DNA of 41,971 bases from Deltaproteobacteria bacterium (lineage in GTDB: Bacteria > Desulfobacterota > GWC2-55-46), in the NCBI GenBank assembly GCA_016213015.1, contig JACRCE010000104.1:1-41971 (forward strand), read 5' to 3'. Positions within the stretch are counted from its first letter, which is position 1, and every line of letters starts with the position of its first letter. The position numbers and the translations under genes were made by a program. Positions 31,760 through 40,475 of this stretch are shown here, in pieces. The notes below the pieces were generated by a model, which saw only the letters and a program-made list of their open reading frames with translations, did not search any database and had not been told where the DNA came from.

Positions 31760-33169
31760 TTAGATGTTATCCATTGCAACGAGGTGTTCAAAGCTCTCTT
31801 GAGCGCGGAGCACGCTTGCGTTGCCCGTTTCCGACACCATTACAATCGCGGGCCGCTGGAATGCGAAGTTCGATGAGTACGATGAAAAATACGCGCCCGC
31901 GTCCATCACGGCAAGCACGTCTCCGGCGTTCAACTTAGGCAAGAGCCTGTTTTTGAACATCCAGTCGGCCGAGGTGCAAACCCTGCCCATGACGTTATAA
32001 AGCCTCTCCGGCCTTGCTTCGGGCCTGTCGGCCACAAAGGCCGCATGGTACTCGAAGTCGCAGGGAAAGGTCATCGAGAGCCTGCCTGCGCCTGTCATGG
32101 CATAAGTCGTCCCGTCAGGCCGTGTCTTTATCGTGTTGACCTTGGTCAGCAGGAACTCCGACTTGCTTGTTATGAGACGCCCCGGTTCTATGATGATCTT
32201 GGGCGTCTCTAATTGCAATTCGGAGCATTTGGCCTTTATCGCCTCGATAATCTCATTGAAGAAGGACTCTATCGGCGGGAAGTCGGCCACTTTTGGCGGA
32301 GAGGGCAGACAGCCGAACAGTCTGTACATGCCGTATTCGGCCCCGGACATGTTCTTTGTGGTCTCGACGCCGAAGCCTCCCCCGATGTCGAGATACTGCG
32401 CGACAAGACCGGTCTTCGCCTTCATCTCAGCCATGAACTCAACCGCACGTCCGGCGTAATGCTTATGCGTCGAGGCCCATCTGGAGTTGCTCGTTACATT
32501 GAAGTGGATGCAACTGAACTCAAGCCGCCCCTTGAGCGCGGCTATCCTTTCACAAACCTTCATAGCCTCGTTGCCATGAACGTCGAGCCCGAACTGCGAC
32601 TTAGCGGAAAACCCGAGCCGTATCCCTACCCTTCCTTGGATTCTCAATTTGTCCGCAATCGTGAGAATCGTCTCGACTTCTTCCGCGGAGTCTATATTAA
32701 TGGACAGGATATTCCTCCTGAGCGCGGCCTCAATGCTCTCAGGCGTCTTGGCAACGCCGTTATAGATCGTCATCTCGCCGGGGACGCCGAGCCTTTCCGC
32801 AAGCCAAAGTTCATAAGGCGAGATGACCTCCGCGCCAAGCCCTGCGCCGTGGAGTTCCTTCAGTATGCCCGGTATGCAGTTGGTCTTATAGGAATATAAA
32901 ATCCTTGACCCCACTGGCGCGCAGTTGAAGGCGGCAAGCGCCCTCCGTGCGTCTTCAATGAGTTTTTTCCGGTTTACGACAAGCAGGGGAGAGCCGAATC
33001 TTTCCACGAGTTCAACGGCGTCTTGTCCGTTGACGCTCAAGCGGCCATTGGCGTTCACGTCAAGCCCCCAGAGCCCCAAGTCCGTTAAGCGGCCGGACTC
33101 CTCGGCCCTCGCCGCCCTGTTCACGAGGAAACGTGACGCCGTTTTTATGATGCGATTCAAAACGCTCAT
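31760..33169 (-). CDS. PLP fold-III decarboxylase (DapDC/ODC-like)
   Basis: The 469-residue protein follows the alanine-racemase-fold decarboxylases: PLP lysine Lys95 in YSYKTN, IHFNVTSN in the barrel, the glycine loop DIGGGFG, EPGR for phosphate binding and a C-terminal MGRVCTSADW holding the active-site Cys and Asp. Diaminopimelate, ornithine and related amino acids are the usual substrates. A relative occurs in PEP-CTERM exopolysaccharide loci, but I cannot assign the substrate. ATG 33169 makes an ATGA overlap with the acyltransferase stop; the upstream extension of the frame is a shadow of that gene. Confidence 0.87.
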   Translation of the reverse strand: MSVLNRIIKTASRFLVNRAARAEESGRLTDLGLWGLDVNANGRLSVNGQDAVELVERFGSPLLVVNRKKLIEDARRALAAFNCAPVGSRILYSYKTNCIPGILKELHGAGLGAEVISPYELWLAERLGVPGEMTIYNGVAKTPESIEAALRRNILSINIDSAEEVETILTIADKLRIQGRVGIRLGFSAKSQFGLDVHGNEAMKVCERIAALKGRLEFSCIHFNVTSNSRWASTHKHYAGRAVEFMAEMKAKTGLVAQYLDIGGGFGVETTKNMSGAEYGMYRLFGCLPSPPKVADFPPIESFFNEIIEAIKAKCSELQLETPKIIIEPGRLITSKSEFLLTKVNTIKTRPDGTTYAMTGAGRLSMTFPCDFEYHAAFVADRPEARPERLYNVMGRVCTSADWMFKNRLLPKLNAGDVLAVMDAGAYFSSYSSNFAFQRPAIVMVSETGNASVLRAQESFEHLVAMDNI

Positions 33170-33699
33170 TTTTGTTCGATGCCGCGCAGTTTTTTCCTGA
33201 CCGTCGCAGGGATGCCGGCGGCCATGACCCACCCGGGGATGCTGCCGCGCACAAGAGACTTGGCGCCGATAACCGTCATGGGCCCGATATGAGCGCCCGG
33301 CAGGACGGTCGTATCGCAACCGATCCAGACGTTATCCTCGATGGTAATGGGGAGGTATTGTTGCGGATAGAGTGCAGAGAGCTTTGTTTTATTGAACGTG
33401 CCCGCGTCCTGATGCGTTATGAGGGAGCACCCCGGAGATATCGCCGCGCCTGGGCCGATATTAATCGCCTCCGACAAGTCTATGGCGACATTGGCGCCTA
33501 TGAAAACGTCGTGGCCGATATTGAGATTGCTTATCGGATGTTGAACCTGAATGAAATGCGCGTTTTCAATCCGTGCATTGCGGCCTATCCGCGCGCCGAG
33601 AAGCTTCAAATACGCGCTCCTCATCCGGGGATGAGGGATAAGCGGACAGAGCAGGGTCAGCAAGACGTATTTGACGATGTATTTCAGAAAAGACGGCAT
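33166..33699 (-). CDS. Left-handed beta-helix (hexapeptide) acyltransferase
   Basis: The 177-residue enzyme shows hexapeptide repeats (IGRNARIENA, IGHDVFIGANVAI, IGPGAAISPGC, IEDNVWIGCDTTVLPGAHIG) and the C-terminal GWVMAAGIPATVRKK, as in sugar O-acetyltransferases of the WcaF/maltose type. The catalytic His is probably in SLITHQD. It would acetylate or acylate a polysaccharide unit using acyl-CoA. ATG 33699 lies one base after the upstream stop, with GGAAA ahead. Confidence 0.88.
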   Translation of the reverse strand: MPSFLKYIVKYVLLTLLCPLIPHPRMRSAYLKLLGARIGRNARIENAHFIQVQHPISNLNIGHDVFIGANVAIDLSEAINIGPGAAISPGCSLITHQDAGTFNKTKLSALYPQQYLPITIEDNVWIGCDTTVLPGAHIGPMTVIGAKSLVRGSIPGWVMAAGIPATVRKKLRGIEQK

Positions 33700-33700
33700 A

Positions 33701-34918
33701 TCAGTTTCCGGCGGGTCGCGCCGCAACGGCTTTATGCGGCGCGCTCAGGCCGCCTAAAATAGTGGAGAAGGCGAAGAAGAGCGTGAACAACGTCGAGTAG
33801 GCTTGAGTCAGGAAGAAGGCCGCCGTCAAGTGTCCGACAAAGGCCACGATAAGAAGCGCGGCGATTGTCCGCAACTGGCCGTCGCAGGACCTTGCCCGCG
33901 AGCAGGTGAAAAAAGTTCTCATGCTGCTCGCCGTCAAGGCGAGGAACAGACTTATGCCCGCGACGCCGGTTTCCACCGCGACCTCAACGTATGAATTGTG
34001 GGGCGCCTGCCACTTCGGTATTGCGCCGATGTCAGCCCTCAAGTAGCCTATGGCGTTGGGGAAACAGTAGGCGCCGACGCCCGTGAAAGGGTTTTGTATA
34101 AGCAGGGTAAGCCCCCTTTCCCATATCTGAAAGCGTCCGAATTCATCGGTTACGTTGTAGTCGCTCCCGATGGAGGTAATCGTCTTATACCGTTCGACGT
34201 TGAGTCCGCCGCTCGCGAGCATGACGGCGGCGGCGATCGAGATGGTGGCAAGGAATATCGCCTTGTAGCTCTTTTTGATGCTCGCGCCGGTTGCGAATAC
34301 CGCTACGGAGGCCGCAGATAGGCTCAGGAGGCCGCCCCTTGACGCCGTAAGCAGTATGACGGCGGTTGAAGCGGCGACATTGCACAGCGCAATGATCTTC
34401 TTGAAAAAACCTTCCCCGTTCAGCAAATAGAAAAAACTCAACGGGAAGAGCGATACAAGGACGTACGCGATGTCGTTAGGATCGAACATCGCGCCATATG
34501 TAAAGAACCTGCCGGCGGACATCGTGCCTTGCGTCAACGTGAAGAAGGCATAGAAAAGTGCGCATGCCGTCAAGATTAGCAGTACGCGCTTGAGCCTGTC
34601 AAGAGAATCCACCATGACGACGCAGATGAAATAAAAAAGAATATTGTTTGCATAACTGAACACTATAAAGTCGAAGGCCACGCGCCTGTGATAGGCAAAT
34701 GGGATGCCAATCAGCATGACGGCGTAGAAGAGCAGGTATTTTTTTCCCTCTCCGGCAAGGAGCAAGGAGGCGTTTAACCGCCCGCCGTATCTGAAAATGA
34801 TAAGGAGCAGCATGAGCGCGGTTAGAACGAGGGCGGGTCTGTAAGGGATAAGTTCCGCTATAAGGTCCTGCGGTCTGCCTATGATGACGAACAGCCATAT
34901 CTGAAAGATGGCGAACAT
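33701..34918 (-). CDS. O-antigen ligase / Wzy-type polymerase
   Basis: The 405-residue integral membrane protein has about ten or more hydrophobic segments and one larger periplasmic loop. NPFTGVGAYCFPNAIG and the QAPHNSYVEVAVETG motif around that loop match the Wzy_C/O-antigen ligase family. It would join repeat units into the polymer, or transfer it, on the periplasmic face. The gene sits centrally in the EPS operon; start ATG is two bases after the upstream stop. Confidence 0.88.
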   Translation of the reverse strand: MFAIFQIWLFVIIGRPQDLIAELIPYRPALVLTALMLLLIIFRYGGRLNASLLLAGEGKKYLLFYAVMLIGIPFAYHRRVAFDFIVFSYANNILFYFICVVMVDSLDRLKRVLLILTACALFYAFFTLTQGTMSAGRFFTYGAMFDPNDIAYVLVSLFPLSFFYLLNGEGFFKKIIALCNVAASTAVILLTASRGGLLSLSAASVAVFATGASIKKSYKAIFLATISIAAAVMLASGGLNVERYKTITSIGSDYNVTDEFGRFQIWERGLTLLIQNPFTGVGAYCFPNAIGYLRADIGAIPKWQAPHNSYVEVAVETGVAGISLFLALTASSMRTFFTCSRARSCDGQLRTIAALLIVAFVGHLTAAFFLTQAYSTLFTLFFAFSTILGGLSAPHKAVAARPAGN

Positions 34919-34920
34919 TT

Positions 34921-36264
34921 TTATGTTTCCGAACGCGGCGCGTCAAGCGTTTTGGCGAGCCTTCCGGTCAATGATACGATGTCGTAGGCCGATGCGCCTG
35001 TTGATACGGGATGGTGCCCATCCTTGTACGCCTCTATCATATCGCAGATATAGATTTTTATCGCCTCTATTTCATCATTCAGGAAGCATCTGCCGCTCCC
35101 TGTTTCATTTATGACGTCAGCGGTCGCGCCCGCCTCGGTCAGCGCGAGGATGGGCGTGCCTGAGCCGATATAGTCGTATACCTTTGCCGGTATCGCAAGC
35201 GGCTGTGCCGTGGCGAGCACGAGGAGCAGATGCGACATGCACATGACTTTCAGGGCTTGGGTCTGCGGGATGAAATCGCGTACTTCCACTATCGATTCGA
35301 GTCCGCACTCTCTTGCCACGTCCACGGTTGGGCGGCCGTCCGTGTATTTGCAGTTGCCTATGAGTTTCACGGCAATATCCGCGGCTTTGAGCTTTCCTTC
35401 GACAAGCAGTTCGCTTATCGCCTTGAACACCGGAACAGGGCTGCGCGTTTGATAGATGGTGCCGAGATAGGTGATGGTGAACACGTCGTACTTAGGAAGG
35501 CCGGACAACTCCCGGAATTTGTCCGTATCGATCCCGTTGGGTACATGCGCGAAAAAGCCGTCCGGCTTTTCAGGGTATCGTTCGGCCATGCTCCGGCGCA
35601 CAGGGATGGTGTTGACGACAACCGCGTCGGCGTTTTTCACCACCATACTTTCCATCCAGCGCTCGATGGCCTCGGATAGGCCGCTTCTTATCGCCTGCGG
35701 CTTCATGCAAACGTCGTCGAGCCACGGGTCACGGAAGTCCGCGACCCAGCGAGCGCGCGTCAATTTTTTAATGATGAGACCGGCAAGGTGCGTCGAGTGC
35801 GGCGGGGATGACGTCATAACGCAGTCGACGCGGCGTTGGCGCAAGAGTCTTATCGCCTTGAAGGCCGCCCTCCAGACCCAGTTGCGATGTTCATCAGGCA
35901 GGAGGATAAGCGATATGAAGACCCTTTTCAGGGTCCAGCCTCGCCTTGTCGCTGGCTCAGGCGTATAGTTGTCTTTGAGTTCGGCAACGCTCACCTTTCG
36001 TCCGCTAAGCGCGCCGGAGAGCGTTGCCTTGAGCTTGAGGTATATATCCCTGATCCCAGTTGTCTTGCCTGTTTTGAATATCTCGACGCCTTCGACGTCC
36101 TTGAGCCGCGTCGCGTCGGATGCTTCGCGGTGAGCGTCTCTTACGGTAAGCACGGAGACGGCCCAGCCGAATCCGGGGAGGTGTTTTGCGAATCGCGCAA
36201 GACGTATCCCGCCGACCGCGTTGTCCGGCGGGAAGTGGTACGATATGAGGAGCAGTTTTTTCAA
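34921..36264 (-). CDS. Glycosyltransferase family 4-like (EPS)
   Basis: The 447-residue GT-B protein begins with LLLISYHFPPDNAVGGIR, typical of WbuB/WcaI-like GT4 enzymes. Further marks are VDCVMTSSPPHS, WVADFRDPW, ITYLGTIYQTRSP and a C-terminal LAIPAKVYDYIGSGTPILAL donor region. It should add a sugar to the lipid-linked intermediate in the cytoplasm. The start is TTG at 36264, one base past the upstream stop, without a clear ribosome-binding site, so translational coupling is likely. Confidence 0.87.
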   Translation of the reverse strand: MKKLLLISYHFPPDNAVGGIRLARFAKHLPGFGWAVSVLTVRDAHREASDATRLKDVEGVEIFKTGKTTGIRDIYLKLKATLSGALSGRKVSVAELKDNYTPEPATRRGWTLKRVFISLILLPDEHRNWVWRAAFKAIRLLRQRRVDCVMTSSPPHSTHLAGLIIKKLTRARWVADFRDPWLDDVCMKPQAIRSGLSEAIERWMESMVVKNADAVVVNTIPVRRSMAERYPEKPDGFFAHVPNGIDTDKFRELSGLPKYDVFTITYLGTIYQTRSPVPVFKAISELLVEGKLKAADIAVKLIGNCKYTDGRPTVDVARECGLESIVEVRDFIPQTQALKVMCMSHLLLVLATAQPLAIPAKVYDYIGSGTPILALTEAGATADVINETGSGRCFLNDEIEAIKIYICDMIEAYKDGHHPVSTGASAYDIVSLTGRLAKTLDAPRSET

Positions 36265-37485
36265 TCAGCCGTGGACTTTGTAGTCCCAGCCGTTCTTTGT
36301 CGCCATATCGAGTAAAAGCGCGTCCGCGTAGAACTTGGCGGCCCAGTTGAGCAGTTGGAACGTCCCGTATCCGCCGTTGAACGGGTAGGAGCCTTTTACT
36401 CCGCCTCTTATTCCGGGGTCCGGATCAGCGCAGTTTTGCGTCGTCTTGATGAAATCAATGAGCTTTTGCGCGGCCTGCGCGTATCGCGCCTCGCGTGTGC
36501 GCTGATGGAGCCTCAAGAGTATTATAGCAAGCTGGGCGTCGCCGGTAAGACAGCTCCATCCAACGGTTCCTTTCCACTGTTTGTCCAGCCTGCCCGGGGG
36601 GAAGGCGTTTTCCTCGGCCACAACGAGCAGGTTGTCAACGGCGGTCTTTGCCGCGGATATGAAGCCTTCATTGTTCAGGAGCAGTCCGGTCTCCAGTACG
36701 CCGCGGATCGCGTAGCAGATGGTGTGCAAAAGCGGCCTGTCCGGGTCATACAGACAGTTGTTGGCGAACCAGCCGTTAGGCAGTTGGAATCTCAGGTTGT
36801 AAAGGATGTTTTTCTCAGCCGAACGGATGAAGGCGTCGTTGCCCGTTGACGAGCCGAGAACGGCCATTGACCATGCCACGCGGGTGTGGTAGACCGTGGT
36901 GTCCTTGCGCGCGAAGTTGTAACGGGCGTCCTCGTGGTAGCATCCGTCTTTGTCCTGAACGGACAGGAGATAGTCGCCGGCCCTGTTGCCGGCATCCAGA
37001 TATTTTATGTTTTTCGTCTCCTCATAAGCCCTTGCCCATCCGAAGATGACCTGCCCGGTGCAGAATACGGACGGGATCGGGTCTTGAGGGTTTATCGCCC
37101 CGCCCCTGACCGCGCCGTTTTTCATCTGTATGGCCGTTTCCCAATCGGCCATCTTCACGGCACGGTTGGCAAGTTCTTTGTCGCTCAAGAGCCGCGTTGC
37201 CTCGAAAAAGGTCGGGATGATGTAGCCGGTCGTCTCAGGATAGGGCGGCTGCCAGCCCTTGCCGTCGAAGTACCTGTTCCATGCCGCGCTGTAGCCCCTT
37301 GCGACCCCGCCTTCCGTATGGGCGTCCTGGCCGCGTTTGATCCATTCGAGGGTTTCTTTAAGGTGATGCGCCTCGTCATGCTGCGGAAACGTTCCCTCGC
37401 GCTCCAACTCGGCCCAAGCCTCTTTGTTGTATGCCTTGCTGGTCTTGACCATCTGTTCGATTTTTTTTGCGGCCTTGCGTATCAT
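36265..37485 (-). CDS. Alpha/alpha-barrel glycan-active protein (cytoplasmic-type)
   Basis: The 406-residue all-helical protein repeats segments like YIIPTFFEATRLL, VIFGWARAYEETKNIKYLDAGNRAGDYLLSVQ, TRVAWSMAVLGSST and AQLAIILLRLHQRT, typical of six-hairpin (alpha/alpha) toroids. Glycoside hydrolases, uronate lyases and epimerases use this fold; I cannot name the family or the catalytic residues. No signal peptide is visible, so it may act on lipid-linked or cytoplasmic sugar intermediates, or be exported by another route. It stands in the EPS operon between a nitroreductase-like gene and a glycosyltransferase. Confidence 0.7.
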   Translation of the reverse strand: MIRKAAKKIEQMVKTSKAYNKEAWAELEREGTFPQHDEAHHLKETLEWIKRGQDAHTEGGVARGYSAAWNRYFDGKGWQPPYPETTGYIIPTFFEATRLLSDKELANRAVKMADWETAIQMKNGAVRGGAINPQDPIPSVFCTGQVIFGWARAYEETKNIKYLDAGNRAGDYLLSVQDKDGCYHEDARYNFARKDTTVYHTRVAWSMAVLGSSTGNDAFIRSAEKNILYNLRFQLPNGWFANNCLYDPDRPLLHTICYAIRGVLETGLLLNNEGFISAAKTAVDNLLVVAEENAFPPGRLDKQWKGTVGWSCLTGDAQLAIILLRLHQRTREARYAQAAQKLIDFIKTTQNCADPDPGIRGGVKGSYPFNGGYGTFQLLNWAAKFYADALLLDMATKNGWDYKVHG

Positions 37486-37501
37486 ATATCCTCTTTAACC
37501 T

Positions 37502-38440
37502 TTAGTCGGCGAAACAATCAACGCCGGCGCTGCCGTTCGGTTTGTCAACGTAGGTGATGACCTCGTTGACGGCCACCCTCGCCGTTGTTGAAGGCGCCTC
37601 GGCCGGGTACCCGAGCATCACGGCGCAGTATATCATGTAATGCGCCGGTATGTTCAGCTCGGATTTGAGTTTCGCCTGATTGACCGATTCGCTGTGGTAC
37701 ATGAGGCACGCGCCCAGACCCAATGCGTGCGCGGCAAGCACGAGGTTTTGCAGTGCAAACCCCGCGTCGAGGGCGGGGGCGTATATCTCCGGGTACATGC
37801 GCTCGTCAATGGCAAGGTATATCCTGACCGGCGCCTTTTCCAGCATGCTTTTATTGGTGCTGTCGCCCTCGACGACCTTGTCCATGCCGGATTCGACGAT
37901 GAAGAACCGCCATGTCATCCGGTTGCATGAGCTTGGAGCAAAGGTTGCGGCTCTGACCATCTTTTCAATCTTGTCCCGTTCGACCGGCTTTTTCTTCCAG
38001 AACCTGACGCTCTTTCTACCTTCGATGATATTGAATATATCCGTTGAGCCGATGACCGGGTAGTCCACGTCGTCCGGCACAGGCTGGGTGAGCTTGCCCG
38101 CGCCCGCGTTCCATCTGTCGTATTGTTCAAGGGTTTCCCTTGCCCACAGCTTGTCAGGCCCCTCGGCGTATCCGCGCCTTTGCCATTCGTCAAGGGCGGA
38201 TGAGAGGATGCGCTTTTTTTCCATGCCGCGTCCCGCCGAGGTATTTTCGCACCTCACGGCCTTGTCAAGGGCGTGAGAGAAATACCGTATGAGCTGGCCG
38301 AGTTGATCCTTGTCCATCTCGTCGGCGGTCTTTCTCATGGTGGCCGCGTAGATCATCTTCTGGCGCGTGTCGCTCACGTCCTTTTTAAGAAAGGCCATGA
38401 CCCTCACCAGAACCCTGAACATCATATCTTTTGCCGTCAT
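37502..38440 (-). CDS. Nitroreductase-family flavoprotein with N-terminal helical extension
   Basis: The 312-residue protein has a helical N-terminal region (about 1-130) of no known family and a C-terminal nitroreductase domain: FNIIEGRKSVRFWKKKPV, ATFAPSSCNRMTWRFFIV, APALDAGFALQNLVLAAHALGLGACLMY and VMLGYPAE. These bind FMN and use NAD(P)H in the family. What it reduces or dehydrogenates in an exopolysaccharide locus is not apparent. ATG 38440 has AGGGG ahead; the longer upstream frame lacks support. Confidence 0.83.
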   Translation of the reverse strand: MTAKDMMFRVLVRVMAFLKKDVSDTRQKMIYAATMRKTADEMDKDQLGQLIRYFSHALDKAVRCENTSAGRGMEKKRILSSALDEWQRRGYAEGPDKLWARETLEQYDRWNAGAGKLTQPVPDDVDYPVIGSTDIFNIIEGRKSVRFWKKKPVERDKIEKMVRAATFAPSSCNRMTWRFFIVESGMDKVVEGDSTNKSMLEKAPVRIYLAIDERMYPEIYAPALDAGFALQNLVLAAHALGLGACLMYHSESVNQAKLKSELNIPAHYMIYCAVMLGYPAEAPSTTARVAVNEVITYVDKPNGSAGVDCFAD

Positions 38441-38459
38441 TTGAAAACCCCTGATTGGT

Positions 38460-40475
38460 CTATATTCGTTTTTCGATTTCCTGAATGGCGGATAGAGCGG
38501 AGGCGCGCAACCGGGCCGGGGCCGAATGGCCGTCAAACGGGATCAAGGTGTGCCTCATCGAGACGGAGCCGTCTTCGAGCGCGGCTTTTCGCTGGCCGTC
38601 GTTCACAATCTCAAGATAGAGCGCTTTCCCCTTGCTTGACCCCAGTTTTTTGCCCTCGCCGGCCCTCTCGCCTTCTTCAACGAGGAGCATCCAGCCGGAC
38701 TCCGAGTCCTCGAATGTGAGAGACCGTGCATCGGATGAAAGTTTTGCATCGGCCCATGCCCTTACCGTGAAGAACGGCGCGGCGCCGCGTTTCAACTCGA
38801 ACGTGTCGTTAAAATGGATGAAGGAGTCGGTAACGATCATGGTTCTGCTGAAGGGTAGAGCGGTGCGCGATATAAGCGATTCAGGGGTCATTCCTCCCAT
38901 CACCCCAAAGCGGCTTTTCATGGCGTTTGACAGAAGGAGCTTCACCGGCATAAGCCCGCTCCTTTTCACGGTTGTGAATCGTCCGGCGGTCTTGATTATC
39001 AGCGTCCCGTTTTCCATTTCCGTAACGGATGCGTCCGTTACGTCGAGCGGCATATAATATTGCGACGAGTCCTTCATGGCCGGGATGAACCCGGCATGAA
39101 GGGGGTTAAAGTCGTTTAAGCGGCTACACCCCTTCATCTCTCCGACAAGCGAGCGAAGCGACTTTGCTTGGGGTTTTGGGCAGGTAAACGGTATTGACGG
39201 CAGCAAGTCGCGTCCGTTGAATTTCAAAAACAGCGGGGTAAGCGCCGTAAACCTCGGGTCAAGTAAATACTGTTCATAGTGGTTATGCCCCTTGAGATTG
39301 AAGGCCGCGCTCAAGGAGGCGCGCTTCCTGATAAGAAAGCCGGACTGTTTCATGTAATGGGTCTCGTCGGCGCGCTGTTCTTCGTGCAAGGGAGCGTCCT
39401 TTATCACGGCGGACAAAAGCAACGTCGTCATCATGAAGGCGTTGTATACGGTAACGTACATGTAGTTGTCAAAGCCGCATCTTTCGTCCTCAAGGGGATT
39501 CGGCGCTATGTACAGGTGTCCATCCTTGGCCGTGTGCGACGCGGCGAAGCGGTACAGGACGCGCTCAAAGCGCTTGAACCTCATTCCAGCCGGAACGTTG
39601 CCAAGCAGGTTGGCCGCAACGCGCAGAGCAAGCACGGCTGAGGCGTATCCGTACAGCGCGTTGTTGGTCCTCCCGTAGTAGAATGCCTCGCCGTCGTCGG
39701 CGGAAAGGTTTACGAGGCAATCAAGACCGGCAAGCGCCCGGTCGAGGATGCGCTTTTCTCCGCTTATTATCCCGTATAGAAGCGTCATCAAGGTTATCTT
39801 GGAATGATAGGCGAGCGACGGGATGCCTCTGGGGTCGAGCGCCTTGCGCGGAAAATCATAGAAGACGCCGTCATCCATCTGCCATTTGAGCGTATGCTCC
39901 ATAAAGAAGGCCGCCTGCTCGGCGTCAAGCGCATCCCCGGTTATTTTGAACCTGATGAGAAGGTTTAAGGAACGCAGCGCGACGAAGTTGTTGCCGTAAG
40001 TGCCTGACGAGTTCAAGTCCGCGTGATGGCGCATATCCTTGACATATCCGGCGAGGGCGTCGCCAAGGGTTTCCCTGCCGTTTTCGTTGCCTTTTATAAC
40101 GGCGGCAGCGATGAGAAAGGGGAGGTTGCTGAAGTCAACGCCGGCCTTTCTTTTTTCCGTGGGCACGCTAAGGTAATACCTCATTGCGCCGAGCGCCCTG
40201 TCGAGATATTCATGTTTTTCGGGGTTCAGGATATGGAGGATGATCCCGGCAAGCGTCATGTTGGCGTGATGATACTGCGCGTCGAGCGGCTGGGGGACGT
40301 CAGGAATATTCCCGTCGATTATCGCGCCGTCGGGCCTTTGTTGTTCCGCAAGAAATGAAAATATCTCCGACGCTTTCTTACAGTATGGCGTTGAAAGGAC
40401 GGCGTCCAAGTCGTCGTTGAACGAGACGCCGCGCATGATGCTCGGCCATATCCCGAATGAGGCGCGCATGGTCAT
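38460..40475 (-). CDS. Large alpha/alpha-toroid plus beta-sandwich protein, lyase/hydrolase-like
   Basis: The 671-residue protein has a helical N-terminal half (about 1-400), with HHANMTLAGIILHIL, GTYGNNFVALRSLNLLIRF, WQMDDGVFYDFP and NYMYVTVYNAFM. Its C-terminal half is rich in beta strands (from about 420: GFLIRKRASLSAAFN, GTLIIKTAGRF, DSFIHFNDTFEL). This order is that of heparinase/alginate-lyase type polysaccharide lyases and related enzymes. Candidate catalytic Tyr and His are plentiful but cannot be assigned. No signal peptide is seen. ATG 40475 makes an ATGA overlap with the GT39-like gene. Confidence 0.7.
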   Translation of the reverse strand: MTMRASFGIWPSIMRGVSFNDDLDAVLSTPYCKKASEIFSFLAEQQRPDGAIIDGNIPDVPQPLDAQYHHANMTLAGIILHILNPEKHEYLDRALGAMRYYLSVPTEKRKAGVDFSNLPFLIAAAVIKGNENGRETLGDALAGYVKDMRHHADLNSSGTYGNNFVALRSLNLLIRFKITGDALDAEQAAFFMEHTLKWQMDDGVFYDFPRKALDPRGIPSLAYHSKITLMTLLYGIISGEKRILDRALAGLDCLVNLSADDGEAFYYGRTNNALYGYASAVLALRVAANLLGNVPAGMRFKRFERVLYRFAASHTAKDGHLYIAPNPLEDERCGFDNYMYVTVYNAFMMTTLLLSAVIKDAPLHEEQRADETHYMKQSGFLIRKRASLSAAFNLKGHNHYEQYLLDPRFTALTPLFLKFNGRDLLPSIPFTCPKPQAKSLRSLVGEMKGCSRLNDFNPLHAGFIPAMKDSSQYYMPLDVTDASVTEMENGTLIIKTAGRFTTVKRSGLMPVKLLLSNAMKSRFGVMGGMTPESLISRTALPFSRTMIVTDSFIHFNDTFELKRGAAPFFTVRAWADAKLSSDARSLTFEDSESGWMLLVEEGERAGEGKKLGSSKGKALYLEIVNDGQRKAALEDGSVSMRHTLIPFDGHSAPARLRASALSAIQEIEKRI

